From Prosthecobacter debontii (GTDB lineage: Bacteria > Verrucomicrobiota > Verrucomicrobiia > Verrucomicrobiales > Akkermansiaceae), in contig CAMBTP010000001.1 in assembly GCA_945870855.1 (NCBI GenBank), positions 118,918 through 182,917 of the forward strand: 64,000 nt of DNA. Reading direction: 5' to 3'. Shown here piece after piece: positions 16,643-24,770 of this stretch; position 1 is the stretch's first letter; every line of letters begins with the position of its first letter. The notes below the pieces were generated by a model. That model did no database searches and was not told the origin of the DNA. It saw only the letters and a list, made by a program, of their open reading frames with translations. The position numbers were made by a program, and so were the translations under genes.

Positions 16643-17431
16643 TCACCGTATCGCGTCGATAAGCGGCTTTGTAAAATCCTTCACGGCTTGGGCCGGGTTT
16701 GTCAGGTTCAGCTCCACCTGTTTCACGATCGCGGAGCCGACGATCACGCCGTCGCAGGATTTGGCGACCATCGCCGCCTGCTCTGGATTCGAGATGCCGA
16801 AGCCGACGCAGACGGGTGTGTCTGTATGTGCCTTGATTGCGGCAACCAGTGCCGGGATCGTCTCAGCTGGGGCGGAGTGGCCACCGGTCACTCCGCTGCG
16901 TGAAAGAGCATAGATGAAGCCCTCCGATTGCTCGGCGAGAAATTTTACCCGCTCCGGTGGTGTAGATGGCGCGATGAGGCGGATGTGGGAGAGGCCGTGA
17001 TTTTCTGCGAGTTCCTCGGATAGTGAAGCCTCATCAGGCGGCAGATCTAACAGTAAAATCCCGTCTGCCCCGGCTTCCACCGCCTCCTTTTGAAATTTTC
17101 CGAAGCCGTAGGTGAAGATCGGATTTAGATAGGTGAAAAGAACGAGGGGGGTCTTTGTGTTTTTTGAACGGAAAGCTCGGATGAGATCCAGTGTGCGTGC
17201 CGTGCTCATGCCGGACCTGAGTGCGCGGTCGGCGGCCATTTGATTGACGACCCCGTCCGCCAGCGGATCTGAAAACGGCAGCCCCAGTTCGATCACATCC
17301 GCTCCGATTTCTGCGAGCGAGTGCATCACCTCCAGTGAGAGATCAAAAGATGGATCACCTGCCGCGACATAGGCGATAAAGGCTTTCTGATTGGTGGCTT
17401 TCAGGGCGGCAAAGGTATCGGCAAGGCGCAT
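16643..17431 (-). CDS. trpA: Tryptophan synthase alpha chain
   Basis: 262 residues from the ATG of MRLADTFAAL at 17431; nine more codons are open upstream but are not conserved-looking. It cleaves indole-3-glycerol phosphate. Catalytic residues are E48 in VIELGLPFSDP and D59 in LADG; the phosphate loop includes SRSGVTGG and a late GFGISNPEQ block. No trpB or other trp gene is adjacent, so the pathway is scattered in this genome. Confidence 0.96.
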   Translation of the reverse strand: MRLADTFAALKATNQKAFIAYVAAGDPSFDLSLEVMHSLAEIGADVIELGLPFSDPLADGVVNQMAADRALRSGMSTARTLDLIRAFRSKNTKTPLVLFTYLNPIFTYGFGKFQKEAVEAGADGILLLDLPPDEASLSEELAENHGLSHIRLIAPSTPPERVKFLAEQSEGFIYALSRSGVTGGHSAPAETIPALVAAIKAHTDTPVCVGFGISNPEQAAMVAKSCDGVIVGSAIVKQVELNLTNPAQAVKDFTKPLIDAIR

Positions 17432-17556
17432 GACGGTGAGGCTAGACACCAATCCCACAATGGGAAACTTAAATTCCGGCGATACGCATCAGATTCTAAA
17501 AGCCGCTCGATTCTTCCTTTCCACGCCACGCCCTTTCCTCTGGAATCTCTGCCGAC

Positions 17557-18960
17557 ATGGCATACCTCGACGAAAACTTTCTTCTCCTGTCAGACACCGC
17601 GCGAAGGCTTTACCATGAGGTCGCAGCGCATCAGCCCATCATTGATTATCACAACCACCTGTCTCCAAAAGAGATCTCAGATAATAAGCGTTGGGACAAT
17701 ATCGCCGATATGTGGCTTGGCCACGATCATTACAAGTGGCGGCTCCTGCGCGCGAACGGCATCAACGAGGAGCGCATTACCGGAAACGCTAGTCCGCGCG
17801 ATAAGTTCCAAGCTTTCGCCGAAACTGTGCCCTACACTCTCCGCAATCCCATGCACCACTGGGTTCACATGGAGCTTCAGCGCTACTTCGGGATACATAC
17901 TCTGCTGACTCCCGAAACCGCCGATGAGATTTGGGAAAAAACGAATGCCTGCCTCGCCGATCCTAGCTTTTCTGCCCGCGCTCTTTTGAAAAAATTCGAT
18001 GTCCGCGTCGTCGGCACTACGGATGATCCCGCCGACTCGCTTGATGACCATCTCGCTATCGCTGCTTCCGGTATCGACTGTAAAGTCGTCCCAACTTTCC
18101 GCCCGGACAAGGCATTCCAAGTCGATCGACCCGATCTTCTCAATCCGTGGCTCGACCGCATGGAAGCCGCTTCCGATTGCTCCATTCACAGTCTCTCAGA
18201 TCTCCTCGCTGCTCTGCAGAAGCGCCACGACGATTTTCACGCCGCCGGTGCCCGCCTTTCCGACCATGGTCTCGACCGTTGCCCAGCTCTCGATTGTTCT
18301 GACGGGGAGGCGGCGGAAATTTTCGACAAGGCGCGTTCCGGAAAAGCCGTCTCCGAGGAGGATAAGGAACGCTTCTCTTTCTACCTGCTAGTTTTCACTG
18401 GCCAGCTTGATGCCGCACGTGGCTGGACTAAGCAGCTCCACCTTACACCTGTTAGAAATACGAACACCCTCATGTTCCAGAAAATCGGCCCCGACGCTGG
18501 TTTCGATACCATGGGCGACACGCAGCAAGGCAAGGCGCTATACACTTTTCTTGATGCCCTCGCTAAGCGCGAGTCCTTGCCGAAAATGTTGCTCTACAAC
18601 ATGAACCCGCGAGACAACTACCTCTTCGCTGCCATGACCGGTGCCTTCCAGGACGGCACCGTTCCCGGCAAGATCCAGTTCGGCTCTGGCTGGTGGTTCC
18701 TCGATCAGAAAGAGGGTATGGAAATGCAGCTCAATGCCCTCTCCAACTGCGGCCTGCTATCCCGCTTTGTCGGCATGCTTACGGACTCCCGCTCATTCCT
18801 GTCGTTCCCTCGTCACGAATACTTCCGCCGCATCCTCTGCAATCTCATCGGGAACGAGGCGGAAAAAGGCGAGCTGCCCGACGATTTTGAAACTCTATCG
18901 AAACTCATCGCCGATATCTGCTTCCACAACGCGAACAGCCATTTTGGGTTCAACGTTTAA
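17557..18960 (+). CDS. uxaC: Glucuronate (uronate) isomerase
   Basis: 467 residues, normal for UxaC. It isomerises D-glucuronate/galacturonate to fructuronate/tagaturonate, the first step of uronate breakdown. The metal-site motif DYHNHLSPKEI (H32, H34) is present, along with MLTDSRSFLSFPRHEYFRR and the C-terminal DICFHNANSHFGFNV. It is followed after 10 bp by a lactonase gene, giving a small sugar-acid operon. No uxuA/B or KDG enzymes are in the window. Confidence 0.97.
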   Translation: MAYLDENFLLLSDTARRLYHEVAAHQPIIDYHNHLSPKEISDNKRWDNIADMWLGHDHYKWRLLRANGINEERITGNASPRDKFQAFAETVPYTLRNPMHHWVHMELQRYFGIHTLLTPETADEIWEKTNACLADPSFSARALLKKFDVRVVGTTDDPADSLDDHLAIAASGIDCKVVPTFRPDKAFQVDRPDLLNPWLDRMEAASDCSIHSLSDLLAALQKRHDDFHAAGARLSDHGLDRCPALDCSDGEAAEIFDKARSGKAVSEEDKERFSFYLLVFTGQLDAARGWTKQLHLTPVRNTNTLMFQKIGPDAGFDTMGDTQQGKALYTFLDALAKRESLPKMLLYNMNPRDNYLFAAMTGAFQDGTVPGKIQFGSGWWFLDQKEGMEMQLNALSNCGLLSRFVGMLTDSRSFLSFPRHEYFRRILCNLIGNEAEKGELPDDFETLSKLIADICFHNANSHFGFNV

Positions 18961-18970
18961 ACTAGTCATC

Positions 18971-20044
18971 ATGAAAACAGCCCTCTTCCTCGCCGCGCTC
19001 AGCGTTTCACCAATCATCGCACATCCAGTTTACATCGGCACCGCAGCCGATGGAATTTATCTAGCGGATTTCAATGCCGAAACCGGCGTTCTGACGGCAC
19101 CCAAGCTCGCTGCAAAATACCAGGCACCCGGTTTCCTCGCGCTCCATCCTGAGAAGCCCGTGTTACACTGTGTTGGCGGCGGCAACACAGTCGCTTCTTT
19201 CTCCATCGCGAAGGATAATTCGCTCTCCTTGCTCGGTTCTGCTTCCTCCGGCGGGAATGGCCCGTGCCACCTTGCCATCGATGCATCCGGCCGCTCGCTT
19301 GCGGTTGCGAACTACGGCGATGGCAGCTTCGCGACGATCCGCTTGGATTCCGAGGGAAAGCCTGGCGAGGTCGTATCGCTCTTGAAAATGGAAGGCTCTG
19401 GCCCGAACAAACAGCGCCAGAACGAAGCGCACGCTCACGGTGTGTATTTCGACAAAACCAACCGCTTTCTCTTCGTGCCTGATCTCGGCATCGACAAAGT
19501 CGTGATCCGGAAATTCGATCCCGCTACCTCTGAACTGTCAGCCAACGAATCCGCTGAAATGATTTCCCCACCCGGCGGCGGTCCGCGCCACCTCGCTTTT
19601 TCCCCTGATGAAAAACACGCCTACGTGATCAACGAACTTACCAACACGGTCAGCGTCGCAGAATTTAATTCGGAAACAGGCGCGCTGAAACCGATCCAGG
19701 AAATCGCCACGCTGCCGGAAGGTTTCACCGAACAAAACACGACTGCCGAGATCGAGGTGCATCCGAACGGTGACTTCGTCTATGGCTCGAACCGCGGCCA
19801 TGACTCCATCGTGGTTTACAAACGCGATCCGAAAACCGGCAAGCTCACTCTCGCCCAGCACGCTCCCTGTGGCGGCAAGACCCCACGACATTTCAAGATC
19901 CATCCCTCAGGTAAATGGCTGATCTGCGCCCACCAGAACAGCGACACCATCTCCGTCCTCAGCCTCGACCCCGCCACCGGCCTCCTCGGCGATCCGAAAT
20001 CCACCGTCTCCGCCCCGAAGCCAATCTGCATCCTTTTCCCTTAG
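18971..20044 (+). CDS. Exported lactonase, 7-bladed beta-propeller family
   Basis: 357 residues from the ATG at 18971; the same frame is open further upstream inside uxaC but that part is not real coding. A signal peptide (MKTALFLAALSVSPIIA) is followed by a beta-propeller of the YbhE/6-phosphogluconolactonase family, with repeated blocks such as GPCHLAIDASGRSLAVANY, GPRHLAFSPDEKHAYVINE and TPRHFKIHPSGKWLICAHQ. The export signal argues against a cytoplasmic 6-phosphogluconolactonase and for an extracellular sugar-lactone hydrolase. Co-location with uxaC fits sugar-acid use. Confidence 0.85.
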   Translation: MKTALFLAALSVSPIIAHPVYIGTAADGIYLADFNAETGVLTAPKLAAKYQAPGFLALHPEKPVLHCVGGGNTVASFSIAKDNSLSLLGSASSGGNGPCHLAIDASGRSLAVANYGDGSFATIRLDSEGKPGEVVSLLKMEGSGPNKQRQNEAHAHGVYFDKTNRFLFVPDLGIDKVVIRKFDPATSELSANESAEMISPPGGGPRHLAFSPDEKHAYVINELTNTVSVAEFNSETGALKPIQEIATLPEGFTEQNTTAEIEVHPNGDFVYGSNRGHDSIVVYKRDPKTGKLTLAQHAPCGGKTPRHFKIHPSGKWLICAHQNSDTISVLSLDPATGLLGDPKSTVSAPKPICILFP

Positions 20045-20074
20045 CTGGAGCGTAGTCTTTAGAATACCAAGGAA

Positions 20075-20092
20075 AGGGGGTTTTAACCCCCT
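20075..20092. repeat. Palindrome in the lactonase-grpE gap
   Basis: AGGGGGTTTTAACCCCCT is a near-perfect 18-bp palindrome, followed by GGCTAAAGCCC-type sequence also found in the element at 46876-46979. It could form a hairpin at the end of the lactonase transcript, but there is no U-tract. Confidence 0.55.
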
Positions 20093-20176
20093 GTGGAAAC
20101 TCGCCGTGAAAATTGGCTAAAGCCCAACACCTCGCAGGGGTTGACCAATCGAGTTTCCCGGCTACACATACCCGAC

Positions 20177-20713
20177 ATGCAGCAGGACGAACCCCAGAAT
20201 CACGAAGAAATCGAGGCTACCGAAGCCCCGGAAGCAGCCGCCGAAACGGCAGTGGAGCAAGATCCGTGGGAGCAACTTGAGGCGGAGGCCACGAAATGGA
20301 AGGAAGTTTCCCTCCGCACCGCCGCCGAGATGGAAAACCTCCGCAAGCGCACCGCCCGCGAACGTGAAGAGGCGATCCGCTACGCGAACCAGCGCCTTCT
20401 CGAAGAGCTTCTCCCCGTCATCGACAATTTTGAGATGGGCATGCTGGCCGCCGCGCAGGACACCTCGTCGATGATCTACATCGGCATGGATATGGTTCGC
20501 AAACAGCTCAACGAATTCCTTTCCAACCTAGGAGTTGAGGAAATCCCTGTCACCGGTCAGTTCAATCCTAATCTCCATGATGCTGTCTCCGAAGAGCCGT
20601 CAAACACGCCCGAAGGCGAGATCCTCCGAGTCACCCGCCGGGGCTACAAACTCCGCGATCGTCTCCTCCGCCCCGCATCCGTTGTGGTCGCTGCCGCAAG
20701 CTCTCTTCCTTGA
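20177..20713 (+). CDS. grpE: GrpE nucleotide exchange factor
   Basis: 178 residues from the ATG of MQQDEPQ at 20177; codons open further upstream overlap a palindromic repeat and look non-coding. An acidic disordered N-terminus is followed by the long coiled coil (EAEATKWKEVSLRTAAEMEN) and the beta-wing domain with FNPNLHDAVSEEP and VTRRGYKLRDRLLRPASVVVA. It is the exchange factor for DnaK and precedes dnaJ. The last two codons and stop (CTT CCT TGA) lie in a copy of a dispersed element, as they do in kdsB. No CIRCE operator was found upstream. Confidence 0.95.
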   Translation: MQQDEPQNHEEIEATEAPEAAAETAVEQDPWEQLEAEATKWKEVSLRTAAEMENLRKRTAREREEAIRYANQRLLEELLPVIDNFEMGMLAAAQDTSSMIYIGMDMVRKQLNEFLSNLGVEEIPVTGQFNPNLHDAVSEEPSNTPEGEILRVTRRGYKLRDRLLRPASVVVAAASSLP

Positions 20714-20751
20714 GAGTTGAATTTTGAATTTTGAATTTTGAATTTTAGATT
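20704..20751 (+). repeat. Short copy of the ~95-bp spacer element between grpE and dnaJ
   Basis: CTTCCTTGAGAGTTGAA followed by four tandem AATTTTG units. The 5' end contains the grpE stop codon and the 3' end lies directly before the dnaJ ATG. The middle part present in R1-R3 is missing. Confidence 0.85.
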
Positions 20752-21882
20752 ATGCCCCGCGATTACTACGAAATCCTTGAGGTCCCGAAAAACGCGGACG
20801 CTGCCGAGATCAAGAAATCTTACCGCAAGCTCGCGGTAAAATATCATCCGGATAAAAATCCCGGCGACAACACTGCCGAAGACAAGTTCAAGGAACTTGG
20901 CCAAGCCTACGAGGCCTTATCCGATCCCGACAAGCGCGCGGCCTACGACCGTTATGGCCACGCCGCATTCAACGGCGGCGGGGGTGGCGGCGGCCGCGGC
21001 GGTTTCCACGATCCAGCGGATATTTTCTCGCAGGTTTTCGGCGGTGGTTTTGGTGGTGGATTCGAGGAGTTTTTCGGCGGCGGCGGACGCAAGAAATCCG
21101 GCAAGCAGCGCGGCTCCGATCTCCGTTACGATCTTGATATCACCTTGGAAGAGGCCGCGAAAGGCGTGGAGAAGGAATTGCAAATCGAGCGCAATGTGCC
21201 CTGTGGTAAGTGCAATGCAACCGGTTCAAAAGGCTCCGGTGGTGTCAAAACTTGCTCCACCTGTGGCGGACGCGGGGTCGTCGGGCGGCAGGCGGGTATT
21301 TTCATCCAGCAGACTACCTGCCCGGAATGCCGCGGCACCGGCGACATCATTTCCGATCCCTGCGGCGATTGTCGGGGGGCGGGTCGTGTCGAGCGCGAAA
21401 CTCGCATCAAGCTCCGCATCCCGGCGGGCGTCGATACAGGCGTCCGTTTGCGTTCCTCTGGCAATGGCGACGCGGGCGTGCGCGGCGGCGAGGCGGGTGA
21501 TCTCTACGCCTTCATCAACGTCTCGGATCACGATATCTTCGAGCGCGAGGGAAATACACTTTTCTGCGATGTTCCGCTGCCCTTCAGCACCGCAGCTCTC
21601 GGCGGCGAGTTGAAGGTGCCCACTCTCGATGGCCAGTCCTCGATCAAAATCCCAACCGGCACCCAAGGCGGTACTACTTTCCGCGTCCGCGAAAAAGGCA
21701 TGCCCTCACTTTCCGGCGGTCACCGCGGCGATCTCAACGTCACCGTCCAAGTCGAGGTGCCGACGAAGCTCAACAAGGAACAGGAGGAAAAACTCCGTGC
21801 GTTTTCCGAGTCAATCGGCGATCACAACTCGCCGGTGCAACACGGTTTCCTCGAGAAAGCCAAACGCTTCTTCGATCTTTAA
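20752..21882 (+). CDS. dnaJ: Chaperone DnaJ
   Basis: 376 residues with full type I architecture. The J domain (1-70) has the HPD motif at 32-34. A Gly/Phe-rich linker follows, then a zinc domain with four CxxCxGxG repeats (CGKCNATG, CSTCGGRG, CPECRGTG, CGDCRGAG; about residues 148-210) and C-terminal substrate-binding domains. It stimulates DnaK ATPase and works with the GrpE encoded just upstream. dnaK is not in the window. The leader consists of an AT-rich repeat with no Shine-Dalgarno-like sequence. Confidence 0.97.
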   Translation: MPRDYYEILEVPKNADAAEIKKSYRKLAVKYHPDKNPGDNTAEDKFKELGQAYEALSDPDKRAAYDRYGHAAFNGGGGGGGRGGFHDPADIFSQVFGGGFGGGFEEFFGGGGRKKSGKQRGSDLRYDLDITLEEAAKGVEKELQIERNVPCGKCNATGSKGSGGVKTCSTCGGRGVVGRQAGIFIQQTTCPECRGTGDIISDPCGDCRGAGRVERETRIKLRIPAGVDTGVRLRSSGNGDAGVRGGEAGDLYAFINVSDHDIFEREGNTLFCDVPLPFSTAALGGELKVPTLDGQSSIKIPTGTQGGTTFRVREKGMPSLSGGHRGDLNVTVQVEVPTKLNKEQEEKLRAFSESIGDHNSPVQHGFLEKAKRFFDL

Positions 21883-21885
21883 AAG

Positions 21886-22803
21886 TCATCCTACCCAGAT
21901 CGATTTCAGATAAGATTCCTCCGGAAAATCCTGCGGCATCGCGGCGGGTTGCATGTTCGGCATGGCGATCATGCGCATGAAATCGTTTTCCGTTATCCCC
22001 CGGAAGTTCGTGCAGCACAGCATCCAGCCGCCCTTTGCGAGCACCTTTGCCGCCAGCTCCGCGAGCTCACCGAAGTCTCTTTCCACGCGGAAGACCTTGC
22101 CTTTTTCGTCGCGGGAAAAGGTCGGCGGATCGATCACGATCCCGTCGAATTTCCGGCCCTGCTTCGCGAACCGCTTGAGCCAATGGAACGCATCGCCTTT
22201 GCAGAAGTGGTGCGCGGCATCGTCCATTGCGTTGTGGCGGAAGTTCCGCTTCGCCCACTCAAGGTAAACGGCAGAGAGATCGAGCGTGGTTGTTTCTCCG
22301 CCGCCCGTCGCACCCGCCACCGAGAAGCCGCCGGTGTAGGAAAATAGGTTGAGCAGTTTTCCGCCGCCCGCCATCCGCCGCATGACCTCTGCGCGGTTCA
22401 GGCGTTGGTCGAGGAAAATTCCCTGCGAGTATCCACTCTCGAAGGATACCTCGAAGGTTAGTCCGTTCTCGCGGATCAGGAAGGGCGTTTCCACCGCCTC
22501 GCCGTAAAGATGCACCGGTGAGTCCTTCTGGTGCTTATCGAGGCGTTTCCAGTAAACGCTTTTTTCGCTGGCCTTGAGCCATGATTTCACTTCTCCCGCA
22601 ATCTCGCTGCCCGGAGTTATCGCCATCCATTTCCCGGCATAGCTCTCCAGCGCGAAGCCCGGCACCGCATCACCCGCGCCATCGACCAGTCGCAGCGCGT
22701 CCGTCCCGCCATCTAGGATCGCGTCCCTTTTATCTACAGCCTCATCTAGCAACTTCCCAAGCACGTCGGGGAGTAAACGCTGAACACTGAAAAGCTGAAA
22801 CAC
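21886..22803 (-). CDS. Class I SAM-dependent rRNA methyltransferase, RlmI-like
   Basis: 305 residues. The methyltransferase core carries LLNLFSYTGGFSVAGA (SAM loop), TTLDLSAVYLEWAKRN, and the DPPTFSR catalytic motif of the RlmI/RlmK-type 23S rRNA cytosine methyltransferases. An N-terminal region with KRLDKHQKDSPVHLYGE and FLIRENGLTFEVSFESGYSQ is typical, but the PUA domain of full RlmI (about 396 residues) is absent. It converges tightly with dnaJ (3 bp apart). Confidence 0.85.
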   Translation of the reverse strand: MFQLFSVQRLLPDVLGKLLDEAVDKRDAILDGGTDALRLVDGAGDAVPGFALESYAGKWMAITPGSEIAGEVKSWLKASEKSVYWKRLDKHQKDSPVHLYGEAVETPFLIRENGLTFEVSFESGYSQGIFLDQRLNRAEVMRRMAGGGKLLNLFSYTGGFSVAGATGGGETTTLDLSAVYLEWAKRNFRHNAMDDAAHHFCKGDAFHWLKRFAKQGRKFDGIVIDPPTFSRDEKGKVFRVERDFGELAELAAKVLAKGGWMLCCTNFRGITENDFMRMIAMPNMQPAAMPQDFPEESYLKSIWVG

Positions 22804-22850
22804 TGAAATTCGACTTTCCCGCCCCGCCTCATCCCCCCATCCTCCGCGTC

Positions 22851-22947
22851 TTCCTTGAAAGTTGAACGACCAGTGAGCATAGCGAACAATACATTACCTG
22901 CGAAGCCACAAATCATAGCCATCAGGCAATTTTGAGTTTTGAAATTT
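22851..22947 (+). repeat. ~95-bp dispersed spacer element, copy R2
   Basis: Same element as 16420-16517 (reverse) and 49956-50055. Its AT-rich 3' end (GAGTTTTGAAATTT) is followed immediately by the ATG of the hydroxyacid dehydrogenase at 22948. Its 5' end CTTCCTTGA matches the stop-codon region of grpE and kdsB. Confidence 0.9.
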
Positions 22948-23922
22948 ATGAAAGTCCTCCTCACCACCACCTCCTACCAAGACACCCCAGGCTCTCACCA
23001 CGATCTCCTTGCTAGCCAAGGCTGGGACATCACCCGCGAGCGCGGACCACTTTCCGAATCCCGCATGTTAGAGCTTGCGGAAATGGGTTTCGACGCCTTC
23101 CTCTGCGGCGACGATGCCATCACCCAGGCAGTGATTGAGAAGTCGCTCCCTCAGCTCAAAGTGATCAGCAAATACGGGATCGGCCTTGATAAGATCGACG
23201 TAGCTTTCGCTACTGAGCGGAAAATACCTGTCCTCAACACACCCGGCGTGAATCACACCACCGTGGCAGAGCACACCTTCGGTCTTCTCCTCGGAATCAC
23301 CAAGAAGATCATCGAAAACGCCGCTGACGTTTCGAATGGCAAGTGGATCGCTGGCTGGAAAAAGCCGGTTGGGCACGAGATTCTCGGAAGCACCATGGGG
23401 ATTATCGGTCTCGGTCGTATCGGCAAGGAGGTCGCCACCCGCGCCAAGGCTTTCGGTATGTCCGTGATCGCTTATGATCCCTATTTCGACGAAGCCTTCG
23501 CGGCTGCGCACGAGGTGAAACGTTGTGCTACGATGGACGAGGTTCTCCTCGGTTCCAACGTGGTGAGTCTGCACTGCTTCCTCGATGAATCGACCCGTGG
23601 GATGATCAATCGGGAAAAAATCGCGGAGATGAAGGACGGAGTTATCGTCCTCAACTGCGCTCGTGGCGAACTCGTCGTGACCGATGATATTTACGAAGCA
23701 CTCGTCAGTGGCAAAGTCGGCGGCTACGGAGCAGATGTCCTCGACGAAGAGCCGCCCCGCGCTGGCCACCCGCTCTTCACCGCCCCGAACTGCGTCATCA
23801 CCAGTCACATCGCCTCACGCACTCACGAGAGCGTGGAGCGCCAGGCACTCCGATCGACCCACAATCTCATCAACGCATTATCTGGCCAGGGCGATTGCAA
23901 CTGCGCCAACGGCGTAATTTAA
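22948..23922 (+). CDS. D-isomer 2-hydroxyacid dehydrogenase (phosphoglycerate dehydrogenase-like)
   Basis: 324 residues from the ATG at 22948 (a TTG three codons earlier lies in a repeat). The NAD-binding signature GIIGLGRIGKEVATRAKAFG is clear. The catalytic Arg is in NCARGELV, Glu in DEEPP and His in TSHIASRT. It lacks the ACT/regulatory domain of full SerA. It begins a tight operon with a nucleotidyltransferase-like gene (9 bp) and a kinase/pyrophosphorylase fusion, so a dedicated sugar-acid or modified-sugar route is more likely than serine synthesis. Substrate is unknown. Confidence 0.85.
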   Translation: MKVLLTTTSYQDTPGSHHDLLASQGWDITRERGPLSESRMLELAEMGFDAFLCGDDAITQAVIEKSLPQLKVISKYGIGLDKIDVAFATERKIPVLNTPGVNHTTVAEHTFGLLLGITKKIIENAADVSNGKWIAGWKKPVGHEILGSTMGIIGLGRIGKEVATRAKAFGMSVIAYDPYFDEAFAAAHEVKRCATMDEVLLGSNVVSLHCFLDESTRGMINREKIAEMKDGVIVLNCARGELVVTDDIYEALVSGKVGGYGADVLDEEPPRAGHPLFTAPNCVITSHIASRTHESVERQALRSTHNLINALSGQGDCNCANGVI

Positions 23923-23931
23923 AACATCCCC

Positions 23932-24768
23932 ATGAAAATCCACAAAGCAGTCATTACCGCCGCGGGTCCTGATCAGAGGCAGCTGCCTTTGCAATCCATC
24001 GTCAGCGCCACCGGCGAGAGTAAGACGGCGATCGAACTTCTCCTCGACGAGATTTTCGAAGCGGGCATCCGCAACGCCGCCCTCATCGTCGCGCCCGGCC
24101 AGACGGAGGCCTTCCGCGCCGCCGTCGGTTCACACCTCCCGCAGATCGAGTTCATCGAGCAAGCCGAGCCGCTCGGCTACGGCCACGCCGTGCTTTGCGC
24201 GAAGGATTTTACGGGCGACGAGGCGTTCCTTCTTCTCGTTGGCGATCACCTATACCTGAGCAACAGAGATAGATCCTGCGTCCGGCAGTTATTGGAAACG
24301 GCGACTCGTGAGAAATGCTCTGTCTCCGCCGTGCAGGCTACTCGCGAGGGCAAGCTGCCTTACTACGGAGCTGTCAGCGGCAAAAACATCCCCGGCAGCC
24401 GCGATCTGTATCAAATCGAAAACATCCTGGAAAAACCCACGCCCACCGTCGCCGAGCAGGAACTCATCACCCCCGGCCTGCGGCAAGGTCATTACCTTTG
24501 CTTTTTCGGGATGCACGTTCTCACCGCCACCACGATGCGGCTGTTGGAAGATGCTTTGGAGTCATCAGGAAAAAGCCTGCCGCTCACTCCGTCGCTGGCC
24601 GCCGCCGCGAGGAGCGAGCGCCACCTCGCATTCGAGATTGCCGGGCAGCGCTACAATATCGGTGAAGCCTACGGCCTTCTCCGCGCCCAGCTCGCCATGG
24701 CGCTCGCCGGCCCGCAGCGGGATGAGATCCTCACCATGCTTGTCGAACTCATGGCAACCTCCCGCTGA
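23932..24768 (+). CDS. Nucleotidyltransferase-like protein (GalU/RfbA fold) with altered signature
   Basis: 278 residues. The overall pattern is that of glucose-1-phosphate uridylyltransferases: VITAAG at the start, the GYGHAVLCAKDF loop, LLLVGDHLY (metal Asp), and ENILEKPTP followed by GHYLCFFGMHVLT. The usual AAGxGTR phosphate loop reads AAGPDQRQLP, so the Gly-Thr pair is replaced. The Lys normally following is also absent. It could be a divergent enzyme or a non-catalytic partner. The next gene starts 2 bp after its stop. Confidence 0.78.
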   Translation: MKIHKAVITAAGPDQRQLPLQSIVSATGESKTAIELLLDEIFEAGIRNAALIVAPGQTEAFRAAVGSHLPQIEFIEQAEPLGYGHAVLCAKDFTGDEAFLLLVGDHLYLSNRDRSCVRQLLETATREKCSVSAVQATREGKLPYYGAVSGKNIPGSRDLYQIENILEKPTPTVAEQELITPGLRQGHYLCFFGMHVLTATTMRLLEDALESSGKSLPLTPSLAAAARSERHLAFEIAGQRYNIGEAYGLLRAQLAMALAGPQRDEILTMLVELMATSR

Positions 24769-24770
24769 CC

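Noticed and set aside
20045..20176. Search for a CIRCE heat-shock operator upstream of grpE
   Set aside because: No TTAGCACTC-N9-GAGTGCTAA-like inverted repeat found; only the 20075 palindrome.
23068..23808. 246-codon minus-strand open frame
   Set aside because: Antisense shadow of the hydroxyacid dehydrogenase.
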